DNA from: Paenibacillus sp. SYP-B4298
GTDB taxonomy: Bacteria > Bacillota > Bacilli > Paenibacillales > Paenibacillaceae
NCBI RefSeq assembly: GCF_027627475.1
Contig: NZ_CP115484.1
Span: 4,720,501 to 4,784,500, forward strand
DNA: 64,000 bases
Reading direction: 5' to 3'
How positions within the stretch are numbered: position 1 is the first letter of the stretch; the number at the start of each line of letters is the position of its first letter. Shown here piece by piece: positions 1 to 7,423 of this stretch. The translations under genes and the position numbers were made by a program. The notes below the pieces were generated by a model. The model was not told where the DNA came from. It searched no databases and saw only the letters and a list, made by a program, of their open reading frames with translations.

Positions 1-71
1 TGCCGGAGAACCACATATCCGTTCTGAGCCAAGCTTTCGTTTTCGCTTGCTGACCATGTCCTCAGCACCAT
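1..71 (-). CDS. Phytanoyl-CoA dioxygenase-like protein, N-terminal fragment (cut by window edge)
   Basis: An open frame starts with ATG at 71 on the minus strand behind a GGTGG-type ribosome-binding site and runs off the left edge after 23 codons. It follows the carrier-protein stop at 85 by only 13 bases, so it would be the next gene of the same operon. The visible residues end in AQNGYVVLR, which matches the usual opening of phytanoyl-CoA dioxygenase (PhyH) family enzymes, where the N-terminal helix is followed by 'NGYVVLRN'. Family members are Fe(II)/2-oxoglutarate oxygenases, but none of the metal ligands is in the window. The family call rests on a short match and is tentative. Confidence 0.45.
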   Translation of the reverse strand, partial: MVLRTWSASENESLAQNGYVVLR

Positions 72-84
72 TTGCCGACCACCT

Positions 85-336
85 TTATTCTGCTTTCTCT
101 TCATCAGGAATTAAGCTATGAACATATTGATATACATTCCTCAGCGTAACCATATCATCCAGTTGAAGCCGATTATCCAACACATCAATATCCATGATCA
201 CCTCCAGTTCGATCAGCAAATCAATGACTGCCGTCGAATCCAGACCGATCTGGGCAAATTCGCTTTCCAGCGTTACATTCGCCATTCCGCAGCGGCCCTG
301 TACAAGCTTGATAAGATGATCCTCATGTAATCTCAT
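85..336 (-). CDS. Stand-alone acyl/peptidyl carrier protein 1
   Basis: An 83-residue carrier protein. The phosphopantetheine attachment motif GLDST is at residues 31-35 with Ser34 as the expected attachment site, followed by the hydrophobic helix II typical of the fold. It would carry an acyl or aminoacyl thioester for the other enzymes of the cluster. The ATG at 336 has a GGAG site about nine bases upstream. It lies 19 bases after the glycosyltransferase gene and just before a partial dioxygenase, so its cargo may be a substrate for oxidation. No phosphopantetheinyl transferase is in the window, so activation must come from elsewhere in the genome. Whether it carries fatty, polyketide or aminoacyl groups cannot be told from the sequence. 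Confidence 0.9.
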   Translation of the reverse strand: MRLHEDHLIKLVQGRCGMANVTLESEFAQIGLDSTAVIDLLIELEVIMDIDVLDNRLQLDDMVTLRNVYQYVHSLIPDEEKAE

Positions 337-355
337 CCATGTTCACTCCTCGCTA

Positions 356-1510
356 TTATCTTCTGTATAGGACACGCTCAACTAATGTCGCCCCGGACTC
401 GTTGGGACGATACGTCTGCAACTGCTCCCTGAGCCGGTCAGCAGCCTGCGAGTATGTGTCGTCCTCTAATAATCTCAGGCACGCCTCCCCCATGGCGTCC
501 TTCTGAATATTATCAGGGTCCACTTGCACTGCAATACCGAGCTTTTCACATCGGCTGGCAAGAAGCGGCTGTTCATCTCCGAGAGGGATGATAAGCAGCG
601 GGACGCCGTATCGCATCGCCTTTTGAATCGTATTACAGCCTCCGTGAGTAATGACAGCGCTGGATAAGGGAAATAGCTGATCATGAATGGGGTATTGGTC
701 ATAAAAGTGCAAATTGGCAGGAAAACTCTGACGAAGGCGAAGACTGCTCTGGTCGGATAACAACAGATTGACAGGCTCGTGTTCTAATGCGGCTATGCTG
801 GCATCGATGTAATCGGTCATGGTAGCCCTGTAATCGACCTTGGATAGAGAAGAACTACAGATCAGGACCGACGGCCTGTCATTATCCGGAACGGATACAG
901 GCTCGCTCAAGGGAACATAAGCGCAAGCGCCGATCACTTCCGTATTCGGTGGGAGCCCCTCCCAATGCTCCATCATTTCGGGATATACCATGACAAGATG
1001 CATATAAGGAGAGAGCCCCGCCATATCCCCTCTCATTCGTCGTTCGTCGCTCAGGAGGGGCAAACAAGCTTTCCTTCTTGCGTGATTTAATATATCCGCA
1101 TATCGGGCTTGGGCCCGCTTCACGATAGATGGGATGCCTGGAATCAACTCATCCGGCAGAGGAACAGAGGTTTGAAAGCTAACCCAGGGAATACCTAAGC
1201 TTTCTGCGCAGTAGGCCGGGGCCGGCATTCCCGAATCAACGATGAGCAGGTCGATGTCCAGCTCACGCAGGCGCTCGCTGATCTCAACCATGGAGCGAGA
1301 GATGAAATCCATCGGAATCATTCCCCAGCCAATCTCTACAAATTTCACCAGACTGCCTTCGACAAGCGAACGCAGCGAGAGATGTCCCATAAAATAAACG
1401 TCATGCTCACGTTCAGCCAAAGCCTGGCCAATCCCCAGCGCGGGGATGACATGACCCAGCAACTTTTGACTGATAATCGCGATTCGGCTTCTTCTGCATG
1501 CCTTATCCAT
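356..1510 (-). CDS. GT1-family (MGT-like) UDP-sugar glycosyltransferase
   Basis: This 384-residue protein has the GT-B layout of the macrolide glycosyltransferase (MGT/UGT, GT1) family. The N-terminal half begins with a nucleotide-fold strand and the motif GHVIPALGIGQAL, usual for binding the acceptor. The C-terminal half carries the donor-binding signature THGGCNTIQKAMRYGVPLL followed by IPLGDEQPLLASR. Enzymes of this family move a sugar from a nucleotide donor to a small-molecule hydroxyl, either as a biosynthetic step or as reversible self-protection by glycosylation. The ATG at 1510 has AAGGGG upstream and overlaps the aminopeptidase stop by 8 bases. The sugar and acceptor are unknown. 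Confidence 0.88.
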   Translation of the reverse strand: MDKACRRSRIAIISQKLLGHVIPALGIGQALAEREHDVYFMGHLSLRSLVEGSLVKFVEIGWGMIPMDFISRSMVEISERLRELDIDLLIVDSGMPAPAYCAESLGIPWVSFQTSVPLPDELIPGIPSIVKRAQARYADILNHARRKACLPLLSDERRMRGDMAGLSPYMHLVMVYPEMMEHWEGLPPNTEVIGACAYVPLSEPVSVPDNDRPSVLICSSSLSKVDYRATMTDYIDASIAALEHEPVNLLLSDQSSLRLRQSFPANLHFYDQYPIHDQLFPLSSAVITHGGCNTIQKAMRYGVPLLIIPLGDEQPLLASRCEKLGIAVQVDPDNIQKDAMGEACLRLLEDDTYSQAADRLREQLQTYRPNESGATLVERVLYRR

Positions 1511-2606
1511 CGTTTAGCCCCTTTAGATCACTTGTGATAAACATTCCGTCTTTCCGTACAAGCTCATCATCGAAATAGAGCTCTCCTCCGCCATCAGCCG
1601 CGCGCTGACTCAATACCATATCAAAATGAATGGAAGAATCATTGCCGTTGTAGGCCATCGGGAAAGCTTGGCCGAATGCGAGGTGAATACTCCCTCCCAT
1701 CTTCTCGTCAAAATTCAGGCTCCCTGTGGGCTGGTGAATATATGGATTCAGTCCAATACCGAACTCTCCAATTCGCGACGCGCCAGCATCGGAATACAGG
1801 ATGCTTCTCAACTGGGCGGCGCCGACCCCGCTAACCTCCACAAGCTCTCCCGCCGCAAAGCGGCATGTCGCCTCTCCATAGGACTGCCCCATGTACCTGG
1901 CCGGAATATTGAACGCGATCTGCCCTGATACCGTTGACACCACAGGCGCAGTAAACACTTCGCCATCAGGGAGATTATACTTGCCATCGCATATATAGTG
2001 CGGTATTCCTTCGATCGAAAAACATAGCTCCGTACCTGGCGAGACGATGCGTACCCGACTGGTCCGCTCTAGACGCTGCCCAAGCAGCGCTGCCTTCCTG
2101 CTCCATTCTCCATAGTCGATTCCGCAAGACAATCGGTACAGCTCCATTAATTCATCAGAGCTCATGCCGGCTGTCTGAGCCATCGCATACGTCGGGTGCT
2201 TGAACAACACCCACTTATTCAGACTAGCCATTGCCATGTGCACCGGCTGTGAATAATACGTTCGATAGTGTTCGATTTGTGCAGCCCCGCATCCGTTCCA
2301 TTCAAAGCTGTTTTGTTCTGCTTGAATGCCAATATACGCATCGGAGCTTTCAATTTCTCTCCTGTCGAATTCGGCCCATTGTTGAAACTGATCGATAGAG
2401 GCGTGCTTGATCATGGCTTTGAGCTGCTTGGTCGATCGCTGCCGAAGAACTGGGATTCCGCCGTCTTGCAGGATACGCTCGAGCAACAGCTCCACCAAAT
2501 CTCCTGCTATGTCTCCCGAAACCTGGATATACACTCGTTCACCGGCACGAAGCTGCAGGGAATGGCCTATCAATGTATCTGCAATACGTTCCCACATGTT
2601 CTTCAT
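1503..2606 (-). CDS. M29-family metalloaminopeptidase (AmpS/PepS type)
   Basis: A 367-residue homologue of the thermophilic aminopeptidases of MEROPS family M29 (AmpS, PepS, PepT-like), which remove N-terminal residues using two divalent metals. Recognisable family segments are NLPDGEVFTAP in the middle and the C-terminal block with HLAFGQAFP, NDSSIHFDMV and the terminal ELYFDDELVRKDG. The start chosen is ATG at 2606, which overlaps the upstream stop as ATGA; an in-frame ATG at 2621 is less likely. A peptidase inside a biosynthetic operon may trim an aminoacyl or peptidyl protecting group from the product, as drug-activating peptidases do in some antibiotic pathways. That role is inferred. 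The family assignment is firm. Confidence 0.85.
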   Translation of the reverse strand: MKNMWERIADTLIGHSLQLRAGERVYIQVSGDIAGDLVELLLERILQDGGIPVLRQRSTKQLKAMIKHASIDQFQQWAEFDRREIESSDAYIGIQAEQNSFEWNGCGAAQIEHYRTYYSQPVHMAMASLNKWVLFKHPTYAMAQTAGMSSDELMELYRLSCGIDYGEWSRKAALLGQRLERTSRVRIVSPGTELCFSIEGIPHYICDGKYNLPDGEVFTAPVVSTVSGQIAFNIPARYMGQSYGEATCRFAAGELVEVSGVGAAQLRSILYSDAGASRIGEFGIGLNPYIHQPTGSLNFDEKMGGSIHLAFGQAFPMAYNGNDSSIHFDMVLSQRAADGGGELYFDDELVRKDGMFITSDLKGLNDG

Positions 2607-3562
2607 GGCAACCCCCCGCATGCCGAAGCCATCTCGGCAAACATCAATCGCTCGCGGTCGTACACTTCCCAGATGTAATGAGCGAGCTTATGATGATAAT
2701 CCCGGCTCGGCTGCCGCTTCCATTTCATTAGCAGGCCAATGACCAGCGACCAGCATTCACCTGAATCCATCAGCGCCTGCAGCCAACCGGCATGCAGCTG
2801 CTTCTTGGGGATAATGTCCCGGAAGACGGCAACTTTCCAAAGATCACGTAATTTGCGGTAATAATTCAGTTCGAATTCCAACCGTTCCAGTTGCTGAACA
2901 ATGTCCGCTTGCGGCGCGTTCTCCAGCTTCTCCGCAAACTCCCGGAGCTGCTCCAAACCGCCGTCGTCCAGCATGCGATGAACTGACATGCGGAGTATCC
3001 GGTTCAGTTGTTCCTCCCATGGTGTTGCGGCCGGTTGCTCATACTGGATATACCCTACCCCATAATTGCGGGTTTGCTCGAAGGCGGATATAAACACATC
3101 CCAAGAGATGGCTGCGGTATTCCCTTGGGCGAAATGCTCGGGTGCTCCTGCAGCATCTACGATGGTAAGCTGCGATTCGCTTACAGAAGTAATAAACGAC
3201 CAATGCGTGAGATCGTATTTGTGACGATATGCAGATAACGCATGATCCCATGTCTGGTAATACAGCAGACAGTACCCTTCACGCTCCAATACATAGCGTA
3301 TGACATCTTGCAGTGCTCCCGCGTCCGGTGCGGAAAACCGCACTAGACTGAATCCACCCTGAAGCATCGGCTCGCTCCGCCGAACAGACAATCCAATACG
3401 AATGCAGTCGAACGGGTTTAAGAATACAGGGATGAGATCCCGGCAACCCTTACGCTTTAATGCTTCCATAACAGCTAATTGAAGGCAATCGAGCGTCCGT
3501 TCCGACAAGCCGAACTCATTCGGCAGCTTCCAATTGCTTACGGCCCTAGACATTGCAGACAT
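2603..3562 (-). CDS. BtrH-like papain-fold acyltransferase candidate, copy 1
   Basis: This 319-residue protein resembles the BtrH N-terminal family, whose founding member moves an acyl group from a carrier protein to an aminoglycoside in butirosin biosynthesis. The candidate catalytic residues are all visible: Cys26 in TLDCLQLAV near the N-terminus, His in DLTHWSFIT, and Asp in TIVDAAG. The remaining 170 residues are helical and not conserved with BtrH. ATG 3562 has AGGAGG six bases upstream. The gene is coupled to the aminopeptidase downstream by an ATGA overlap. It is one of three paralogues in the window. It is likely to act on a carrier-bound acyl group, but the acceptor is unknown. Confidence 0.65.
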   Translation of the reverse strand: MSAMSRAVSNWKLPNEFGLSERTLDCLQLAVMEALKRKGCRDLIPVFLNPFDCIRIGLSVRRSEPMLQGGFSLVRFSAPDAGALQDVIRYVLEREGYCLLYYQTWDHALSAYRHKYDLTHWSFITSVSESQLTIVDAAGAPEHFAQGNTAAISWDVFISAFEQTRNYGVGYIQYEQPAATPWEEQLNRILRMSVHRMLDDGGLEQLREFAEKLENAPQADIVQQLERLEFELNYYRKLRDLWKVAVFRDIIPKKQLHAGWLQALMDSGECWSLVIGLLMKWKRQPSRDYHHKLAHYIWEVYDRERLMFAEMASACGGLP

Positions 3563-3581
3563 TGTACGCCTCCTTTCGTAG

Positions 3582-4442
3582 TTACGTTCTTCCGCATTCT
3601 CTCTCCAACTCAACGATTATCCACCGGATGACTTGCTCAGCAGCCGATGCATGGTCATGATACCGTCTCACGCCAGGCATCGTCAGAGGCTGTGCCCCTG
3701 ATGCCTTGGCCATCGCTGCGCACTCCTCATCCTTCTGTCCGACGATGCATACCGCTTCCCTGAGATAATCCGTTATGAAGCGACGGCTGCGGAATTGATC
3801 CAGTTCCTCCAGCATAGTGGAAGAAATGTACTGACCGTGTACTTGCTGGATATGCCCCCCCCAATTGTTGAGGAAAGCAAGCAGCCGCTTCTCAAAGTCG
3901 GAAAAGCCGTAGTAATCCCTGCCAGGGAACAATCGGCTGGCCTCAATCTCCTTCGCCTCCGCCAACGCGGACAATACCTCTGGGGGAAACAGGCGTGATA
4001 CCGGTGGCTGCCGCCATGATGGAGGCGAGATGGCGATCAGGATGAGGGCGAGCGCGGGATATTCTCTGGTCATCCTGTTCATGGCTGCGGCTGCAATCTC
4101 TGCACCTAGCGCATGTCCAATGCAGATCACCTTGGTGTACGTGCCACCACGCAGAAAATGATTCAACACTTCAACCGCATCTTTGGTCATAGAGGTGATC
4201 GAGGCTGAACGGAAGTCGCCTGCACTGTCTCCATGCCCCCGGTAGTCGAACTGAACGAAATGGCAGGTTAGCAGGGCAGCCGCTTTCCGCAATCTCGCAA
4301 ACAAAAATCCCTTCTCACTCATCGATTGGGCTAAGCCCGAGAATGTCACAACAAGCGTGGCATCTGCAAGCGGAGCATCATGGGGACGTTGGAAGACCGC
4401 ATAGATGTCTTCGTCGTCGCCGAGCTTCATTTGCGTCCACAT
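3582..4442 (-). CDS. Alpha/beta hydrolase-fold protein lacking the nucleophile Ser
   Basis: A 286-residue alpha/beta-hydrolase with the FDYRGHGDS strand-turn near residue 65 and the late Asp (QKDEEC) and His (RYHDHAS) expected of a catalytic triad. The nucleophile elbow, normally GxSxG, reads GHALG at residues 109-113, so Ser is replaced by Ala111 (codon GCG around 4113). The protein therefore cannot use a normal serine-ester mechanism. It may be a binding or regulatory partner of the intact hydrolase encoded just upstream in the operon, or may have other chemistry. ATG 4442 has GGAGG upstream. The two hydrolases recall 'hydrolase 1/2, exosortase A system-associated', a comparison made from memory. 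Confidence 0.75.
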   Translation of the reverse strand: MWTQMKLGDDEDIYAVFQRPHDAPLADATLVVTFSGLAQSMSEKGFLFARLRKAAALLTCHFVQFDYRGHGDSAGDFRSASITSMTKDAVEVLNHFLRGGTYTKVICIGHALGAEIAAAAMNRMTREYPALALILIAISPPSWRQPPVSRLFPPEVLSALAEAKEIEASRLFPGRDYYGFSDFEKRLLAFLNNWGGHIQQVHGQYISSTMLEELDQFRSRRFITDYLREAVCIVGQKDEECAAMAKASGAQPLTMPGVRRYHDHASAAEQVIRWIIVELERECGRT

Positions 4443-4467
4443 CCCTTCACCTCCAAAGCACATCTTC

Positions 4468-5256
4468 TCAAGCATGAGAGCGCAGCCAGCACAACGTATG
4501 GTCAAGCAGGCATTCCCCATGTTCTATAGAAGCGAACAGGTGATCCGCCTGCGGGATAGCACATACCCGATGATCGGAATCATCGTCAAAGAGCGGTAGA
4601 GATTCCGTATCCATCCGAATGCGTTCTTCAGCTACCAGCGGGTCTTCTTCACCGTAGATCACTATCGACGTACCGTTATAGCTGCGCATCTGTTCCGGCA
4701 GATCCAACTGTTGAAGATCTTTGTAAAAGGGCATTCCCACCCATAATCCTGCCCACGGCATAACAGGCAGCAGAGGATGGAGTGGGTGCCGTACAAATCG
4801 GGGATGTCTCCCCTGTGGATACCCTCCCCCCCACTCCTGAAACAATGGACTCCACAGGATTAAGCGGTTGACGCCGGTCTGGTTCGCAGCCAGCAGTGCC
4901 GTGCGCGCCCCATCGCTAAACCCCAGAAAAGCAGTGGTCGCGGTATTTAAATCCGGCAAGCCGCAAGCATATCGATACACGGCGATCGTATCGGAGACTT
5001 TGCTAGATACCGTCATCTCATGATAGTCCCCGTCGCTAAGCCCTACGCCCGAATAATCGAAGCGCAGTACAGCAATACCGAGTGCGGCTGCGCGACGCGC
5101 AAAGTTAACACCGAGCCTATGAACGTCTGAGCGTTCGCCATTCTTGCCCGGGCAGTAGATAACAAGCGATGGGGGCTCCGCGCTGGCTCCGGGATGATGC
5201 AGCACTGCGGCAAGCCTCCCGTGTGGCGCGTTTATTTCGATTAGCCGCTCGTGCAT
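4468..5256 (-). CDS. Alpha/beta hydrolase (thioesterase-like) with intact triad
   Basis: This 262-residue alpha/beta hydrolase has the elbow GFSDG (Ser114), the FDYSGVGLSDG loop at residues 67-76, Asp in YGEEDPLV and His in PQADHLF near the C-terminus, so the triad is complete. Small hydrolases in carrier-protein pathways commonly release or edit thioesters, which is the most economical role here. ATG 5256 has GGAGGAGG upstream and overlaps the end of the dehydratase gene by 16 bases, implying translational coupling. It is followed by a paralogue whose nucleophile is Ala. The substrate is unknown; an esterase acting on the finished product is also possible. Confidence 0.8.
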   Translation of the reverse strand: MHERLIEINAPHGRLAAVLHHPGASAEPPSLVIYCPGKNGERSDVHRLGVNFARRAAALGIAVLRFDYSGVGLSDGDYHEMTVSSKVSDTIAVYRYACGLPDLNTATTAFLGFSDGARTALLAANQTGVNRLILWSPLFQEWGGGYPQGRHPRFVRHPLHPLLPVMPWAGLWVGMPFYKDLQQLDLPEQMRSYNGTSIVIYGEEDPLVAEERIRMDTESLPLFDDDSDHRVCAIPQADHLFASIEHGECLLDHTLCWLRSHA

Positions 5257-5693
5257 ACACACCTCCTCCGGGGCAGTGTAAAGGATGCGAGGCATACAGA
5301 GATGCCTTCGACTGTTCCTCTCCCCTCATATCTGTCTCGATCTGTCCCGTCCATCGCCCAGGCAGCATTCACTTCGAATCGCACCGTATCCCCGGGTACA
5401 ACCGGACGAAGGAACCGCACCGAGAGCTCCGTCATTCCAGGGAGTCCAGATTCGACGTCGTTGGCGCAATGGGCACATGTGCTAAGCAGAACCGCCGATT
5501 GTTTCATTCCTTCCAATAACAGCATTCCCGGATACACACTGTAAGACGGGAAATGGCCCGCAATGTAGTAGTCGCTGAAAGATATCAGCTTGATTGTGGC
5601 AATGCGCTGCTCTTCTATATCCACGACCCGATCAAACATCCGCCACGGTTTTGGATACCTATGCATCGCTTCCGCCTGAAGCAGTTGTTCCAT
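5241..5693 (-). CDS. FabZ-like hot-dog dehydratase, catalytic copy
   Basis: A 150-residue hot-dog protein of the FabA/FabZ 3-hydroxyacyl-ACP dehydratase type. The family signature is present: GHFP with His47 and, 14 residues later, Glu61 in LLLEGMKQSA, the two residues that do the dehydration in FabZ. It would remove water from a 3-hydroxyacyl chain on one of the carrier proteins. The start is taken at ATG 5693, which has a G-rich site; an in-frame ATG at 5711 overlaps the second dehydratase gene. The pair of adjacent dehydratases resembles the two-dehydratase arrangement in aryl-polyene-type clusters, although no KASII is present here. Confidence 0.85.
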   Translation of the reverse strand: MEQLLQAEAMHRYPKPWRMFDRVVDIEEQRIATIKLISFSDYYIAGHFPSYSVYPGMLLLEGMKQSAVLLSTCAHCANDVESGLPGMTELSVRFLRPVVPGDTVRFEVNAAWAMDGTDRDRYEGRGTVEGISVCLASFTLPRRRCVCTSG

Positions 5694-5694
5694 G

Positions 5695-6129
5695 TCATCC
5701 CCCCCGTCCATCGGCCACGGCTACAGCCAAGCTGGCTTCCAGCAGGCGGCCGACGCCGCCCGCATAGACCGTTCCAGATAGAACCGCTTGCTTTGCCAGG
5801 ATTCGTATAATACGCACCTCATACTCCACCTTCATTCCCCAAGCGACGGATGCACACATGGACGCTTGGACGCGGCCGAGCAGCGGGAACTCCCATTTCT
5901 GCAACGGCGTTGTCTCCAACTGGGTGAGCAATATCGCGCTCTGTGCAAGCCCCTCCACTAGGCAGACCTCCGGGATCAGGTCCCCTCCCCCCATACCTTT
6001 GGCTTGGAGATGGGGGAATGTGTGCATTGTTCGAAGGCAAATGCCAGGCACATATTCAGTTAATTCGCTAACGAACCGAAACGGAGGTTCATGAGGAAGA
6101 AGCTTCATCGCCCAAGAAGGTAAGCTCAT
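5695..6129 (-). CDS. FabZ-like hot-dog protein, probable degenerate partner
   Basis: About 144 residues with the FabZ-type opening LLPHEPPFRFV and the helix segment LVEGLAQSAILL that carries the conserved Glu59. The position equivalent to the GHFP His of the neighbouring dehydratase falls in AKGMGGGD and is Gly45, so the catalytic His seems to be missing. Heteromeric dehydratases with one incomplete subunit are known, and this gene directly precedes the intact copy, so a structural or substrate-binding partner is likely. The start is uncertain: the best AGGAGG lies 13 or more bases before ATG 6129, and an ATG at 6162 would overlap the methyltransferase. Confidence 0.7.
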   Translation of the reverse strand: MSLPSWAMKLLPHEPPFRFVSELTEYVPGICLRTMHTFPHLQAKGMGGGDLIPEVCLVEGLAQSAILLTQLETTPLQKWEFPLLGRVQASMCASVAWGMKVEYEVRIIRILAKQAVLSGTVYAGGVGRLLEASLAVAVADGRGG

Positions 6130-6134
6130 ACTGC

Positions 6135-6890
6135 TTATCTGGCTCCTCCTGGCTTGGAACAATGCACGATTAGCCGCTCGCTGTTCATTCCCACCGGGGA
6201 TTGATCATATCCCCCGAACACCCCGATGATTTCAAATCCGGCTCGCTTCAACATATGTACGACCTCAGAAGGCGCATACAGATGCAGCTCCAGTACGCTG
6301 GATACCTCCTTCCCTCCCCGATTCCACGTCAGAATCTCGCGCCATCTGCCGCTGACCGCGTCGTAGGTACGCTCAGACCACACCTTCACCCCCTTCATCT
6401 CGAACCATGTCCTGCCTAACTGCCCTCTGAGCTTGGCATCCCGATTTTCGGTATCGATGACAAATTGTCCGCCTGGCTTCAGCGCATCACAGACGCGGCG
6501 AAGGATCGCTTCATCATCTTCAATGAGAGGGACATATCCGAATGCAGTACCCAAATTAATCACTGCATCGTATGTTCCGCTGTCTGTGATGTCCCGCATG
6601 TCGGCATGCACGAAGCGGATGCTCACCCCTGCGCTGTCGGCGCGTTGCCGGGCCGCCTCAAGCATGGTCAAGGAGCCGTCAAGAGCCGATACATTGTACC
6701 CCTTGGCCGCTAACGGAACTGAGATTCTTCCTTGTCCGCAGCCAGCATCAAGAATCTCGGCACCTTCCCCAAGTTGCAGCATAGTGACAAGTGCTTGTAC
6801 CTCATGTTCGGTACGTTCAGCATTCAGTATCACTTCAGAGAAAAACAAGTAATCTTCCTGAAAGAAATGTTTCCACGCTTCCTTGCTCAT
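6135..6890 (-). CDS. SAM-dependent methyltransferase, class I
   Basis: A 251-residue class I methyltransferase. The SAM-binding motif I reads LDAGCGQGRISVPLA, followed by the acidic motif II (ALDGS) and motif NLGTAFGYV after the FVHADMRD segment. It would methylate O, N or C of a pathway intermediate or the final product. ATG 6890 is preceded by GGAGGAGG nine bases upstream and follows the stop of a carrier protein gene by four bases, so it sits in an operon of two carrier proteins, methyltransferase, two dehydratases and two hydrolases. A carrier-bound substrate is plausible. Motifs do not tell which atom is methylated. Confidence 0.85.
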   Translation of the reverse strand: MSKEAWKHFFQEDYLFFSEVILNAERTEHEVQALVTMLQLGEGAEILDAGCGQGRISVPLAAKGYNVSALDGSLTMLEAARQRADSAGVSIRFVHADMRDITDSGTYDAVINLGTAFGYVPLIEDDEAILRRVCDALKPGGQFVIDTENRDAKLRGQLGRTWFEMKGVKVWSERTYDAVSGRWREILTWNRGGKEVSSVLELHLYAPSEVVHMLKRAGFEIIGVFGGYDQSPVGMNSERLIVHCSKPGGAR

Positions 6891-6894
6891 GCGC

Positions 6895-7176
6895 TTATTC
6901 CTCCTCCATGTAGTGAACGCCGACTTGCGCGGCAGCTTCCAGGCATGCCTCCACGACCGTGATAATATCTGCGACCGTGGTTCCCGGTTCCACTTCCAAG
7001 ATTTCGTCTGGCAATTCGATATCGAAGCGCTCTTCCAGCAGCATGACAAGCTCCATAAATCGCAGCGAATCAAATCCGACTTCGTAGAGCGTGCTTGAGT
7101 GCTGAATGTCGCCAGCCTGCATCATGCCGCAGCCCTCGTTGCTCATTAATCTTCGCACTTCGTTTCCGCTATTCAT
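6895..7176 (-). CDS. Stand-alone carrier protein 2
   Basis: This 93-residue carrier protein has the attachment motif GFDSL with Ser37 followed by FMELVMLLEERF, a clear helix II. Its gene overlaps the next carrier gene upstream by 8 bases (7169-7176), so two carriers are made in tandem from one message. The N-terminus MNSGNEVRRLM is longer than in the others. Tandem but unfused carriers suggest that two different acyl groups, or the same group at two stages, are handled side by side by the following methyltransferase and dehydratases. Start ATG 7176 has GAGGGGGG upstream. Confidence 0.9.
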   Translation of the reverse strand: MNSGNEVRRLMSNEGCGMMQAGDIQHSSTLYEVGFDSLRFMELVMLLEERFDIELPDEILEVEPGTTVADIITVVEACLEAAAQVGVHYMEEE

Positions 7177-7423
7177 TCCCAGCCCCCCTCTGCTCCAAAT
7201 AACCGGCGATCAGGCTGCGAATACGTGGGAGCGATGTGAAGTTGTCCAATTTTACAGCGGCGTCCATGATTTCAATATCGAACTCCTCCTCGAGCGCCAC
7301 AACGATGCGAATAAAGTTAATCGAGTCGACGCCAACCTTCAACAGATTCGTCTGCTCGTCCACCTCGATCCGATGCCGGAATATACCGGTTATACACGGT
7401 TTGATCCTCTCATCTATCTCCAT
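7169..7423 (-). CDS. Stand-alone carrier protein 3
   Basis: An 84-residue carrier protein with the attachment motif GVDSI, Ser34, then NFIRIVVALEEEFDIEI. The start chosen is ATG 7423, preceded by GGAGG with a spacing of seven; a longer frame to 7519 would run deep into the upstream gene and has no site. The gene overlaps the BtrH-like gene upstream by 14 bases and the second carrier downstream by 8, so the three are almost certainly co-translated. Placing a carrier directly after a BtrH-like acyltransferase fits the idea that the latter takes its acyl donor from it. Confidence 0.9.
   Translation of the reverse strand: MEIDERIKPCITGIFRHRIEVDEQTNLLKVGVDSINFIRIVVALEEEFDIEIMDAAVKLDNFTSLPRIRSLIAGYLEQRGAGNE

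Noticed and set aside
1503-2621. Start of the aminopeptidase at 2621
   Set aside because: ATG 2606 overlaps the preceding stop as ATGA, the coupling seen repeatedly in this cluster, and removes five non-conserved residues.
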